From: CAZICM01 sp964537685
GTDB taxonomy: Bacteria > Myxococcota_A > Polyangia > Polyangiales > Polyangiaceae
Direction: 5' to 3'
Length of the DNA: 19,772 bases
Assembly: GCA_964537685.1 (NCBI GenBank)
Contig: CAZICM010000102.1
Coordinates: 1-19,772, forward strand
The translations under genes and the position numbers were made by a program. Within the stretch, counting starts at the first letter, position 1, and every line of letters starts with the position of its first letter. Shown in pieces: positions 8,637-15,469 of the stretch. The notes beneath the pieces were generated by a model, which worked only from the letters and a program-made list of their open reading frames with translations, was not told the origin of the DNA and did no database searches.

Positions 8637-9592
8637 CGCTCGGCAGATTCGCGTTGATGGTTGCGGGATTCTTACTTCTCGCCGATGGATGCGGCACGGC
8701 GGAAGCAACACAAGAAGCCTACGATAAGTGCCTCGATTTCAACTATGGGCATGGCGGCCCTGCAACTGGCGAGGGAGGCCAAGGCGGAAGCGTCGCCAAT
8801 GCATGCACGCCTGAATGTACAGCAGAAACGGCGGCGAAGGATTGCGCCGCTCTGGCGCCCGATCCTCGTTGCGGAAGCGTGGTGTGTGTTGAAAACAGGT
8901 GTGCGCGGCAAATTAAGCCCGGCCCGATTCCTTCCCAAAAATATGGCGACTGCAAACAAGCCGTTTGTGATGGAGCGGGCAACCTGATCGAAATAGGTGA
9001 TGATACGGATTACTACAACGATGGGAATCAATGCACTGTTGATTTTTGCAAGAGTGGCGCGGCGCATTTCGTGATGCCAGACGGTGTTCAATGCCCCGAA
9101 ACGGACGAGGGATTTTGTTATAATGGCGAATGCGTTGAATGCATTGGCACTTTGCCACAGGCCGCATGCAAAGGCGCCGGGATGGTCTGCAATCAGTTTT
9201 GGTGTGAACTCTTTGTGGATTGCATTGGAAAGTGTGGCGGCAATTGCGTCCCGTGCTCCTTTGGCCAAGCATGCATTGAGAATGCCGATTGCTTGAGCGG
9301 AGTTTGTGCGAATGGAATATGTCAATTCCCGACATGCGCGGACGGGGTCAAGAACGATGGAGAGACGGGCAAGGATTGCGGTGCCCCAAGCTGCGCCGAT
9401 TGTCCACCCGGCGAGGGTTGTGTGCTGCCCGAGGATTGCCTTAGTTCTGTCTGCATGTTGGGAATTTGCCAAGCTCCCACATGCACCGATGGAGTGAAAA
9501 ACGGCGACGAGGAAGGCATTGATTGTGGCGGCAGTTGCGGCGCATGCTTTGCCCAATGGGAGAAAAAAATGCGCAAACGGGGTAGTATTTAG
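8630..9592 (+). CDS. Cysteine-rich lipoprotein (myxobacterial type)
   Basis: A 320-residue predicted lipoprotein: the hydrophobic leader ends in LLLADGC, placing the lipidated cysteine at residue 21. I count about 39 cysteines, probably all in disulfides outside the cytoplasm. Recognisable repeats are GDCKQAVCDGAGN followed by DDTDYYNDGNQCTVDFC, and two copies of a TCxDGVKNxxExGxDCG motif (TCADGVKN, TCTDGVKN) near the C-terminus. These are hallmarks of myxobacterial surface lipoproteins; the function is unknown. The ATG lies inside the end of the previous gene. The GDCK segment is echoed at 13756-13840, in front of an HTH gene. Confidence 0.85.
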   Translation: MVTLGRFALMVAGFLLLADGCGTAEATQEAYDKCLDFNYGHGGPATGEGGQGGSVANACTPECTAETAAKDCAALAPDPRCGSVVCVENRCARQIKPGPIPSQKYGDCKQAVCDGAGNLIEIGDDTDYYNDGNQCTVDFCKSGAAHFVMPDGVQCPETDEGFCYNGECVECIGTLPQAACKGAGMVCNQFWCELFVDCIGKCGGNCVPCSFGQACIENADCLSGVCANGICQFPTCADGVKNDGETGKDCGAPSCADCPPGEGCVLPEDCLSSVCMLGICQAPTCTDGVKNGDEEGIDCGGSCGACFAQWEKKMRKRGSI

Positions 9593-9655
9593 ATCAACCG
9601 CCACGGCAAAGAACAAGGTCAACCCAGCAAGCCAAATCGCAATACGGAGGAGAGA

Positions 9656-10381
9656 ATGATTAAATTTCCGGGCAAACACCAGCGGCTTCGACAAATAGCC
9701 ATTACGGGCGCGATCCTTATTTCGACGCTTATGCATGCCCCTAAAGCAAGAGGCACCGATTTTGGTGATCTTGGGATCGAGCCCATCGATGCGGATGCAA
9801 TGCGTTCCTATATGACGGCTCATTATCGAGACATTCAAGTCCACGGAGGCGTATCGATTGGCCTTGGCGCGGTGGGCATGGCGGCCGGTGCGTATCTGCT
9901 CCTTCGGCCGCCCGCAGCGGAACACCGCAAGATTTCGATCCCCTTGCTGACCTTTGGAGTGAGTCAAATTGTTGTTGGCTCGCTTTTAGTCGCATTTCCC
10001 CCTCCACACGTTGCCGAGGCGGGAGGCATGCTCACAAACGACCCCGATCGATTCATCACTTCTGAGCAGGACCGTGCGAGCAATCTCCACCGGCTTCTCA
10101 CGTATGGGGTGGTCGGCGCGTCTAGCAGCGTTTTGATTCCCATGGTTGTATGGTTGTTTTCAGATGAGTTCAAGAAGACTTGGCAGCCGCTCATCGTCAC
10201 ACAGGTGGGCGAAGGGTTAATAACGTGGCTTATGGCTTCATCACTTCAGGGGTCTTTGGAGGATTATCAGCGGAAGCTCTTTGGCTTTGAGCTGAACAGA
10301 GCATTGCAATCCCCTGGTAGTCCTCAACCAAAACCAATGTTGACCCGCCCGATCATGTTCAAGGTAACGGTTCCATTTTAG
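9656..10381 (+). CDS. Membrane/envelope protein of unknown function
   Basis: This 241-residue protein begins with a basic stretch and a hydrophobic signal (IAITGAILISTLMHAPKARG). A good ribosome binding site (GGAGGAGAG) precedes the ATG. Hydrophobic glycine-rich segments lie at ~67-84, ~95-115, ~145-165 and ~178-195, suggesting an integral membrane protein. The C-terminus is MFKVTVPF, an alternating pattern ending in Phe that resembles the outer-membrane beta-signal. I do not recognise the family. It lies 63 nt after the lipoprotein gene and 84 nt before the kinase-like gene, so it is likely part of the same unit. A similar ending (PIMFELKFAF) is encoded at 12640-12669. Confidence 0.7.
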   Translation: MIKFPGKHQRLRQIAITGAILISTLMHAPKARGTDFGDLGIEPIDADAMRSYMTAHYRDIQVHGGVSIGLGAVGMAAGAYLLLRPPAAEHRKISIPLLTFGVSQIVVGSLLVAFPPPHVAEAGGMLTNDPDRFITSEQDRASNLHRLLTYGVVGASSSVLIPMVVWLFSDEFKKTWQPLIVTQVGEGLITWLMASSLQGSLEDYQRKLFGFELNRALQSPGSPQPKPMLTRPIMFKVTVPF

Positions 10382-10465
10382 GCCCTTCTTTCGCTTTAGG
10401 CGAATGATTTCACATGGTCTTATGATATCGATCTTGATTACCCGCTTGAACTGAAGGAAGACTCC

Positions 10466-12628
10466 ATGAAAGACTGGCTTCGATTTGGCAGCAAAATAGG
10501 CGACCACACCATCACGGGTGTTGGCCGGCACGGCACGGATATCCAGCGATACAAGGCCATTCATCGCAGAACTCGTGTCCCGGTTATCATCACTTGCACG
10601 ATGTACGACAAAGAGCGAGGGCCGTTCAACTTTGAGGCTCGAGCTGAATATCGAGCCTCGCTTAACATTTGCGTGCCTTTGCTAGACTGGGGTAAGACCG
10701 AACAAGGTTTGTTTTACCTCGTCGAACCGGACCTGAACATCCAACCTCTCAACTCTCTTCCAGACTCCTCCTCCCCACAAATGATTTGCGTAGTGGCCCA
10801 TGCTTTGGCCTGCCAGCTCAGAGCGTTTGCCAGGGCGTATTTTTTACACGGTGCCCTTGAACCGCGGGAAACTGTGGGGATTGTTAAAGGACAGGTTACA
10901 ATCTACGGTGTGGGTTTCCGTCAGATCCTTGAACGCGACAGGGGGATAGGAATTCACGCAAGCGATCACACCGCACCCGAAATCATGGATGGAAGAACGT
11001 GGGATCACAAGGCGGACGTATACAGTGTGTGTTCTATTGTAGCATCGATGTGGAAAGTCTGCAACAAGTCGCTCCGCGATTTGGGGTTCGTTGGCGACTT
11101 GTTGGAACTGGGCTTGCGCCCGGACCCAGCGGAGCGCTTGATGTGGGGAGACTTTGTGCGTGTGTTTGGCGATCTTTTGCACCAAATCATTGAGCACACA
11201 TGGCCACCGGGCGAGAAGACCGATCGGGTCAAAAAATTTTTGGAAAAGGAAGCGGATTCCAGGCCGGATTCGGACGAAACGCCCATTGACAATCACACCG
11301 AGCCCCTGGACGCTAAAGTGCTTGGGGACTGGGAGATCCGTCTGCAATTCGCGGAAGCAAGCGATGGGATCGAAAGCTACCTTGCCCAACGGATTCGCGG
11401 CTCTGAAGTCGCTTTATTGCGCAGATCTCGATCGTCCACGGTGCACGCAACGGCGCTACACGCAACCGCGCTAAAGGAGTGGATGGCGAAACGGGACACG
11501 ATCACTCAACCAAACATCCCTTCGTTGGTGGACGCAGGTGTAAGTTGCGATGGATGGATGTTCGTTGCCGAGGATTTCCCGGCAGAGAATGTCCTACCCT
11601 CCCTTTTTGAATTCGGGAGCCTCGAGAACCAGCGCGAAAAGGTTCTCAAGACTGTGCGGAGCGCGGCGCAAGCACTTCAAACAGCGGCAAAACGCGGAGT
11701 GTTTCACGGGGATTTGGTGCCCAACCGCGATTTGATCGTTGATCGAAAGAATGGACGATTGATGGTGATGGGGATCGGAGCTCTTCAAGCCTTCGGCCTC
11801 GGGGAACATGTGACGAGCAACCCTCACGCCGCACCGGAACGGCGCGCGGGAGAGCCCTTTGATCACCGCGCCGATATGTATGCACTTGCGGCGATTCTTC
11901 GCGAAGCGCTGAGCCAAGCGGGAACAGAAGAGCTTGAAGGATGTTTCGTCCAATTTTTTGAGATCGCGTTAGCCCCCAAACCGGCGGATCGTTTCAAAAC
12001 CTGGGGAAAGTTCCTCGCATCGCTGGATCGATGCCTGAAATTGTCCGCGGCGCAATCGGCGAAAAGCAAAGGCGGGACAAGACCGGCAGCGCCCACCACG
12101 GCGCCCGCCCACACGCCGACGAGCTGGACGCCGTCATCCAGCGATCCTACACCGCCTCCGGCACCTCAAGGCGCAAAAGCGGGCGAACGCGAAGCCGCAC
12201 GGGTGCTCGAGCTCGTGGTGAACCCCGCGAACGAAAACACCCAGCATGGGCCGAAAGGGACGGAGGGCGAGACGATCGACCGTGAAACCCTGCCTTCGCC
12301 GGTTTTCGCTCCAGCGTGGCGGCCATCGCGTGCATTGGCCTGGATCGCTTCAAGCGTGGGCGGCGTCGCTTCTGTTGCGGCATCCCTCGCGTTGCTTTGG
12401 TCTGCGCGCGTTCCCCCCCTCGCGCCGTTTGAGTTGGTCCAAAGTCCTGCGACATATGAAACCTCGAGTGTGTTATGGGCCATGAGTGCGGTGGAAGGCA
12501 TTCGATCCATCGAGCCTTCGCAATCCGCAATTGTATCGCACCCGAGGGGCAGCCATGCGCGCCTCGAACCCGCCCGTTCGCGCGGTTGCAGCCTTGTTCA
12601 CTGCACGCTCGAAGGGGATCAAGAATGA
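10466..12628 (+). CDS. Membrane-anchored tandem pseudokinase
   Basis: A 720-residue protein with two Ser/Thr kinase-fold domains in a row. In the first (~11-235) the glycine loop is degenerate (GRHGTD), the VAIK lysine is replaced (VPVIITC), the HRD loop reads LHGALEP (127-133), and DFG is YGVGF. APE (170-172) and DVYS of helix F remain. In the second (~289-530) the catalytic loop reads FHGDLVPNRDLIV (~412), DFG is MGIG (~434), and APERR (~456), HRADMYAL and PADRF are kept. A Pro/Thr linker leads to one transmembrane segment at ~623-645 (ALAWIASSVGGVASVAASLA) and a short tail. Known families with this architecture in myxobacteria are Hanks-type kinases, but loss of the lysine and DFG in both domains predicts a scaffold or sensor. 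It starts after GAAGGAAG and is the last gene of the cluster. Confidence 0.85.
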   Translation: MKDWLRFGSKIGDHTITGVGRHGTDIQRYKAIHRRTRVPVIITCTMYDKERGPFNFEARAEYRASLNICVPLLDWGKTEQGLFYLVEPDLNIQPLNSLPDSSSPQMICVVAHALACQLRAFARAYFLHGALEPRETVGIVKGQVTIYGVGFRQILERDRGIGIHASDHTAPEIMDGRTWDHKADVYSVCSIVASMWKVCNKSLRDLGFVGDLLELGLRPDPAERLMWGDFVRVFGDLLHQIIEHTWPPGEKTDRVKKFLEKEADSRPDSDETPIDNHTEPLDAKVLGDWEIRLQFAEASDGIESYLAQRIRGSEVALLRRSRSSTVHATALHATALKEWMAKRDTITQPNIPSLVDAGVSCDGWMFVAEDFPAENVLPSLFEFGSLENQREKVLKTVRSAAQALQTAAKRGVFHGDLVPNRDLIVDRKNGRLMVMGIGALQAFGLGEHVTSNPHAAPERRAGEPFDHRADMYALAAILREALSQAGTEELEGCFVQFFEIALAPKPADRFKTWGKFLASLDRCLKLSAAQSAKSKGGTRPAAPTTAPAHTPTSWTPSSSDPTPPPAPQGAKAGEREAARVLELVVNPANENTQHGPKGTEGETIDRETLPSPVFAPAWRPSRALAWIASSVGGVASVAASLALLWSARVPPLAPFELVQSPATYETSSVLWAMSAVEGIRSIEPSQSAIVSHPRGSHARLEPARSRGCSLVHCTLEGDQE

Positions 12629-12669
12629 ATATGAAGCCGATTATGTTCGAATTGAAGTTTGCCTTCTGA
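12625..12669 (+). pseudogene. Possible C-terminal remnant of a 9656-type envelope gene
   Basis: A 14-codon frame overlapping the kinase stop (ATGA) ends PIMFELKFAF-stop. The envelope protein at 9656 ends PIMFKVTVPF-stop. The match is PIMF plus the same alternating hydrophobic pattern and terminal Phe. It is short, so chance cannot be excluded. Confidence 0.3.
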
Positions 12670-12685
12670 TTGGTCGTTTGAAGCT

Positions 12686-13093
12686 ATGCCTGCAAAACCC
12701 CTTTCAGCCGTCGAGGTAGGGAACCGCATACGCGAGCACCGAAGAGCGCGGGGGCTGATTCTTGCCGACTTGGCCCGAAAAGCGGGCCTAACGATGGAAC
12801 AGCTTCAAAGGATTGAGCAAGGTCTGCACGATCCAACGGCTTCGGTGCTTTGGGCCATCGCAAGGGGGCTAGGGCTGTCACCTGGAGACATTCTAGCGCC
12901 ACGGGGCACACTGTCAGATGAAGCTCGAGAGTTTATCGAGCTTTGCGCGATGGTGCCGAGTGAAGTGCAGCAGGCACTTGTGCAGATTATGAGGGCAAGC
13001 CTTGCCGAAGTGCGCCCCGCCACATCTTCGCCATCCTTGAAGCGAGACGGGAAGGCGAGTCAAGGAAAGCGGCCGAAGGCGATCGGGAGATAG
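12686..13093 (+). CDS. XRE-family HTH transcriptional regulator 1
   Basis: A 135-residue protein with an N-terminal XRE/Cro-type HTH (residues ~10-68): GNRIREHRRARG, LARKAGLTMEQLQRIEQG, TASVLWAIARGLGLSPGDIL. It should bind DNA as a dimer through this domain. The C-terminal half is helical (EAREFIELCAMV, QQALVQIMRASL) with a basic tail, probably for dimerisation. I chose the ATG at 12686; a TTG at 12659 would add nine residues. It starts 57 nt after the pseudokinase gene and is the most diverged of three tandem paralogues; the partner or target is unknown. Confidence 0.85.
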   Translation: MPAKPLSAVEVGNRIREHRRARGLILADLARKAGLTMEQLQRIEQGLHDPTASVLWAIARGLGLSPGDILAPRGTLSDEAREFIELCAMVPSEVQQALVQIMRASLAEVRPATSSPSLKRDGKASQGKRPKAIGR

Positions 13094-13124
13094 GATGTAT
13101 GCTTTTTGAGACTCGGCTTACATC
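13094..13124. promoter_or_regulatory. Spaced inverted repeat before HTH gene 2
   Basis: GATGTA (13094-13099) and TACATC (13119-13124) are perfect inverted copies in the gap between HTH genes 1 and 2. This could be an operator for one of the neighbouring HTH proteins, but 6-bp arms are weak evidence. Confidence 0.25.
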
Positions 13125-13130
13125 GGACTT

Positions 13131-13163
13131 GATTCCTCGCTTGAAGAGGGCGGGGATTGAAAC
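13131..13163 (+). repeat. Solitary CRISPR-like repeat in the leader of HTH gene 2
   Basis: Positions 13142-13163 match the last 22 nt of the array repeat at 21 of 22 positions (TGAAGAGGGCG, then GGATTGAAAC, with one T to G change at 13153). The upstream part (GATTCCTCGCT) differs from the array but restores a short stem, TCCTC with GAGGG, at the same place. Only one copy exists here. The RBS AGGAG follows 5 nt later (13169-13173) and the ATG at 13182. Confidence 0.8.
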
Positions 13164-13181
13164 AAACCAGGAGATCGGACG

Positions 13182-13562
13182 ATGCAACGCGAGAGACAAG
13201 ATAGCAAAGCGGAGCTTGGCGCGGTGATTCGGCGATGGCGGGCAAGGCAGAGCCTAACCATTGAGACATTGGGAGAGCGAGCGGGCTTGCACAAAGACGA
13301 TCTGATGATGATCGAGTGTGGCGAGTGCGATCCGGCCTTTTCGACGGTATGCGCAATCGCGGCGGGTTTTGGGTTGAGCGCGGGCGAGATGCTATCCGAC
13401 GATCATGAGGCGTTAGCCGACAGCGCGCTCGAAATGGTCAGGCTTTTTGCCGATGCGCCGGAGCCGATAAGCAGTGCGTTGCCAGGCTTTTTGAATGCCT
13501 GCATTGCCGCGAAAGAGGCGAAGGCAAGGCGAAGGGCGCGGGGGAAGGCGATAGGGAGCTAA
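13182..13562 (+). CDS. XRE-family HTH transcriptional regulator 2
   Basis: A 126-residue HTH protein: ELGAVIRRWRARQSLTIE, LGERAGLHKDDLMMIECG, FSTVCAIAAGFGLSAGEML form the XRE fold (~10-68). The C-terminal half (ADSALEMVRLFADAPEP, then GFLNACIAAKEAKA) is helical with a basic tail. AGGAG lies 8 nt before the ATG. By eye it is roughly 70% identical to HTH protein 3 over the shared ~118 residues, so the two arose by recent tandem duplication. Its 5' leader contains the lone CRISPR-like repeat. Confidence 0.88.
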   Translation: MQRERQDSKAELGAVIRRWRARQSLTIETLGERAGLHKDDLMMIECGECDPAFSTVCAIAAGFGLSAGEMLSDDHEALADSALEMVRLFADAPEPISSALPGFLNACIAAKEAKARRRARGKAIGS

Positions 13563-13589
13563 AGAACAGGACAACCTATGGGTACTCAG

Positions 13590-13613
13590 TCAACAACTCA
13601 ACAGTTGCATTTG
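13590..13613. repeat. Intergenic 24-nt repeat, copy B
   Basis: This is identical over 24 nt to 7414-7437, 27 nt after the stop of HTH gene 2. The flanks differ between the two sites. Confidence 0.7.
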
Positions 13614-13663
13614 CCCCGATTCATCCCACGGTGACTTTTTGCTCCAGCGCTCTTCGTGTCGGT

Positions 13664-13687
13664 TCAACAACTCAAATGTTCTATTCG
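13664..13687. repeat. Intergenic repeat, diverged copy C
   Basis: It shares the first 12 nt (TCAACAACTCAA) with copies A and B and a looser match after that. It lies 50 nt downstream of copy B. Confidence 0.45.
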
Positions 13688-13755
13688 TCCTCTCTGCGCC
13701 TTCCCAGCACAACCGCGCTCCTCTGAAGCCCGAATCGCCCGCTTCGCAGAATTAG

Positions 13756-13840
13756 GGTGACTGCAAACAAGTTGTGTGCAATAACGATGGTCGTCGAATG
13801 GAAATGAACGACGACTCCGATACTTACAACGATGGCAATC
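13756..13840 (+). pseudogene. Remnant of a cysteine-rich lipoprotein gene
   Basis: Directly after an in-frame TAG (13753-13755) the frame reads GDCKQVVCNNDG, then a short stretch, then DDSDTYNDGN. The intact lipoprotein at 8630 has GDCKQAVCDGAG, then DDTDYYNDGN, in the same spacing. The remnant is in frame with HTH gene 3, whose annotated start lies inside it. Confidence 0.75.
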
Positions 13841-14304
13841 TCGGCCCGGCCGACGACGGCCAAAGCAGCTCAAGCTTCGACCAGCGGAGCACGGACCCGG
13901 CAGGCGATCGAATCATCGATCACGAGAAGCTCGAGAAGCTCGATGCCAAGTCAGAGCTCGGCATGGCAATCCAACGTTGGCGGATAAGGCGGGGGCTAAG
14001 CGTAGAGGCATTGGGAGAACGGGCAGGGTTGCTTGGGCACCATGTCTTGATGATTGAGCGCGGGGAGTGCGATCCCGCGTTTTCGACGGTAGCCGCAATC
14101 GCGGCGGGTCTTGGGTTGAGCGCAGGCGAAATGCTATCCGGGGATCATGAGGCTATCGCGGATAGTGCGCTCGAAATCGTGCGGCTGTACGCGGATGCGC
14201 CGGAACCGGTGAAGAGCTCGCTTCCAACCTTTTTGATGGCGTGTATTGCAGCCAAGGAGGCTAAGGCCAAGCGGAGGGCGCGAAGAAAGCCCAGCGGAAG
14301 CTAA
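13774..14304 (+). CDS. XRE-family HTH regulator 3 with lipoprotein-derived N-terminal extension
   Basis: From the GTG at 13774 this is 176 residues. Residues 1-~20 are the tail of the lipoprotein remnant (see 13756-13840); residues ~20-55 are Asp/Ser-rich; the HTH runs ~60-118 (ELGMAIQRWRIRRGLSVE, LGERAGLLGHHVLMIERG, VAAIAAGLGLSAGEML), then ADSALEIVRLYADAPEP and a basic tail. It closely resembles HTH protein 2. The true start is uncertain: ATG codons at 13798 and 13804 are in frame, and none has a strong ribosome binding site. The acidic extension is unlike the other two paralogues, so this is a chimeric gene, possibly still expressed. Confidence 0.75.
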   Translation: MCNNDGRRMEMNDDSDTYNDGNLGPADDGQSSSSFDQRSTDPAGDRIIDHEKLEKLDAKSELGMAIQRWRIRRGLSVEALGERAGLLGHHVLMIERGECDPAFSTVAAIAAGLGLSAGEMLSGDHEAIADSALEIVRLYADAPEPVKSSLPTFLMACIAAKEAKAKRRARRKPSGS

Positions 14305-14399
14305 AAGAACGAGGCGATGCCCACAAAGCCTCTTTCGGCCACGGCCCGCTTTGCAAAAAAGTGCTTGACGCCTCCCTGGGGAAAAGGCAGGCCAAAGAC

Positions 14400-14945
14400 A
14401 TGAAGACAAAACAGCGAGAAGACTTGCTCGGCACACTAAAAACCCGCTTTGAAAAAAATATGCGCCGTCATTTGGGCCTTGAATGGGCAAAGGTGCAAGC
14501 CAAGCTGGAGGCGAGTGCTGAAAAGCTACGGTCGCTCGGCGAAATGGAGAGAACGGGCGGCGAGCCGGATGTCGTTGGCTACAATCAACAAAGCGGCGAG
14601 TATTTGTTTATGGATTGTTCTGCGGAAAGCCCCGAGGGCCGCAGGAGTATTTGTTATGACCGGGAGGCGTTGGATTCAAGAAAAGAACATAAACCGGCCG
14701 ATACCGCCATGGATATGAGCAAGGCCATGGGGATTGAAATGCTCACGGAAGAACAATACCGGACGCTGCAATCCCTTGGAGAATTCGATACAAAAACATC
14801 GAGCTGGCTAAAAACACCCGCTGAAATTAGAAAACTCGGCGGCGCTATCTTTGGCGACCGCCGCTACAATCATGTCTTTGTGTATCACAACGGCGCTTCG
14901 TCTTATTATGCCGCCAGGGGATTCCGGGGCGCGCTGAGGGTCTGA
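14400..14945 (+). CDS. DUF4256 family protein
   Basis: A 181-residue soluble protein that I recognise as DUF4256 from LGLEWAKVQAKLE, MERTGGEPDVVGY, MDCSAESPEGRR, CYDREALDSRKEHKP, FDTKTSSWLKTP and YHNGASSYYAARGFRG. The family is widespread in bacteria; its function is unknown to me. I preferred the ATG at 14400 over a GTG at 14361 because conservation begins at LLGTLKTRFEKNM just after it. It is convergent with the minus-strand secretion genes and has no obvious link to either side. Confidence 0.88.
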   Translation: MKTKQREDLLGTLKTRFEKNMRRHLGLEWAKVQAKLEASAEKLRSLGEMERTGGEPDVVGYNQQSGEYLFMDCSAESPEGRRSICYDREALDSRKEHKPADTAMDMSKAMGIEMLTEEQYRTLQSLGEFDTKTSSWLKTPAEIRKLGGAIFGDRRYNHVFVYHNGASSYYAARGFRGALRV

Positions 14946-14967
14946 ATCGCATCTTCGCCAACGCGGC

Positions 14968-15000
14968 TCATCGGATTGGTGAATGATTTTTTATTATTTT
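14968..15000 (+). terminator. Weak intrinsic terminator candidate after DUF4256
   Basis: TCATC/GGTGA can form a 5-bp stem (one T-G pair) around GGATT, followed from 14987 by a T-rich run. The stem is short; position after the stop and the T-run are the main support. Confidence 0.35.
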
Positions 15001-15009
15001 TATTCTATT

Positions 15010-15036
15010 TTCGATCGAGAATTATTTTCGATCGAA
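15010..15036. repeat. TCGATCGA inverted repeat in an AT-rich island
   Basis: TTCGATCGA (15010-15018) and TCGATCGAA (15028-15036) form a perfect 9-bp inverted repeat around a 9-nt AT-rich loop. ATTTTCGATCGA also recurs directly at 15007 and 15024. It sits between the convergent genes. Confidence 0.6.
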
Positions 15037-15068
15037 TGGACGCGCTTTATGCCGGATATTCAATCCAA

Positions 15069-15452
15069 TTACACAGAAAATCGATAGGGTGGAAGCGTTT
15101 CAATCGTATTCATCACTGTGCGCCCATTCGCCGAGCGCGCCACATAGTGCGTTCCCATATCCACGATGGGCTTTTCCCGTTCGGGTATGGGCTCGCCCTC
15201 TTCCGCTTCTTCTTCGGCCGCCTCCGGCTCGACATTTAAATCTAAATCGCCGGGATCTTCGCCCGATGGCTGTTCGGGCTTCACCACGCTGGTCGCCCCA
15301 ATGCTCGCCAATAACTCGCGTATCCCGTCCTCGCCGCCTTCGTAGGCCGACATATCATTGCCAGACACGCCCAGCGCGCCCGCCGCCATGTCCACCGCCG
15401 CGTCCACCAAATCGCCCGCCGACGGAACTTTGATGCCGAAATCGATGCCCAT
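15069..15452 (-). CDS. Small acidic protein of unknown function in the VgrG cluster
   Basis: A 127-residue protein with no signal peptide or membrane segment, and no family I recognise. The N-terminal half is small-residue rich (VDAAVDMAAGALGVSG, then ELLASIGATSVV), followed by a very acidic linker (EPEAAEEEAEEGE) and a C-terminal HYVARSANGRTVMNTIETL. A GAGAGG ribosome binding site precedes the ATG at 15452. The LysM gene ends 17 nt before it, so the three minus-strand genes form an operon. Placement suggests a chaperone, adaptor or immunity-like partner for the cargo proteins; this is inference only. Confidence 0.65.
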   Translation of the reverse strand: MGIDFGIKVPSAGDLVDAAVDMAAGALGVSGNDMSAYEGGEDGIRELLASIGATSVVKPEQPSGEDPGDLDLNVEPEAAEEEAEEGEPIPEREKPIVDMGTHYVARSANGRTVMNTIETLPPYRFSV

Positions 15453-15469
15453 AAACTCAAACCTCTCTT

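Larger units (their letters stand above)
13564..13773. other. Intergenic region between HTH genes 2 and 3
   Basis: No gene is visible. The region contains copies B and C of the intergenic repeat and, from 13756, the start of the lipoprotein-like coding remnant that continues into HTH gene 3. Confidence 0.5.

Noticed and set aside
8672..9967. 431-codon minus-strand open frame
   Set aside because: It lies opposite the cysteine-rich lipoprotein gene; the plus strand has the lipobox, repeats and operon overlap, while the minus product has no recognisable family.
15097..15105. GTTTCAATC, the reverse complement of the repeat end
   Set aside because: Only 9 nt match, it lies inside a coding region, and no stem or further repeat similarity is present.
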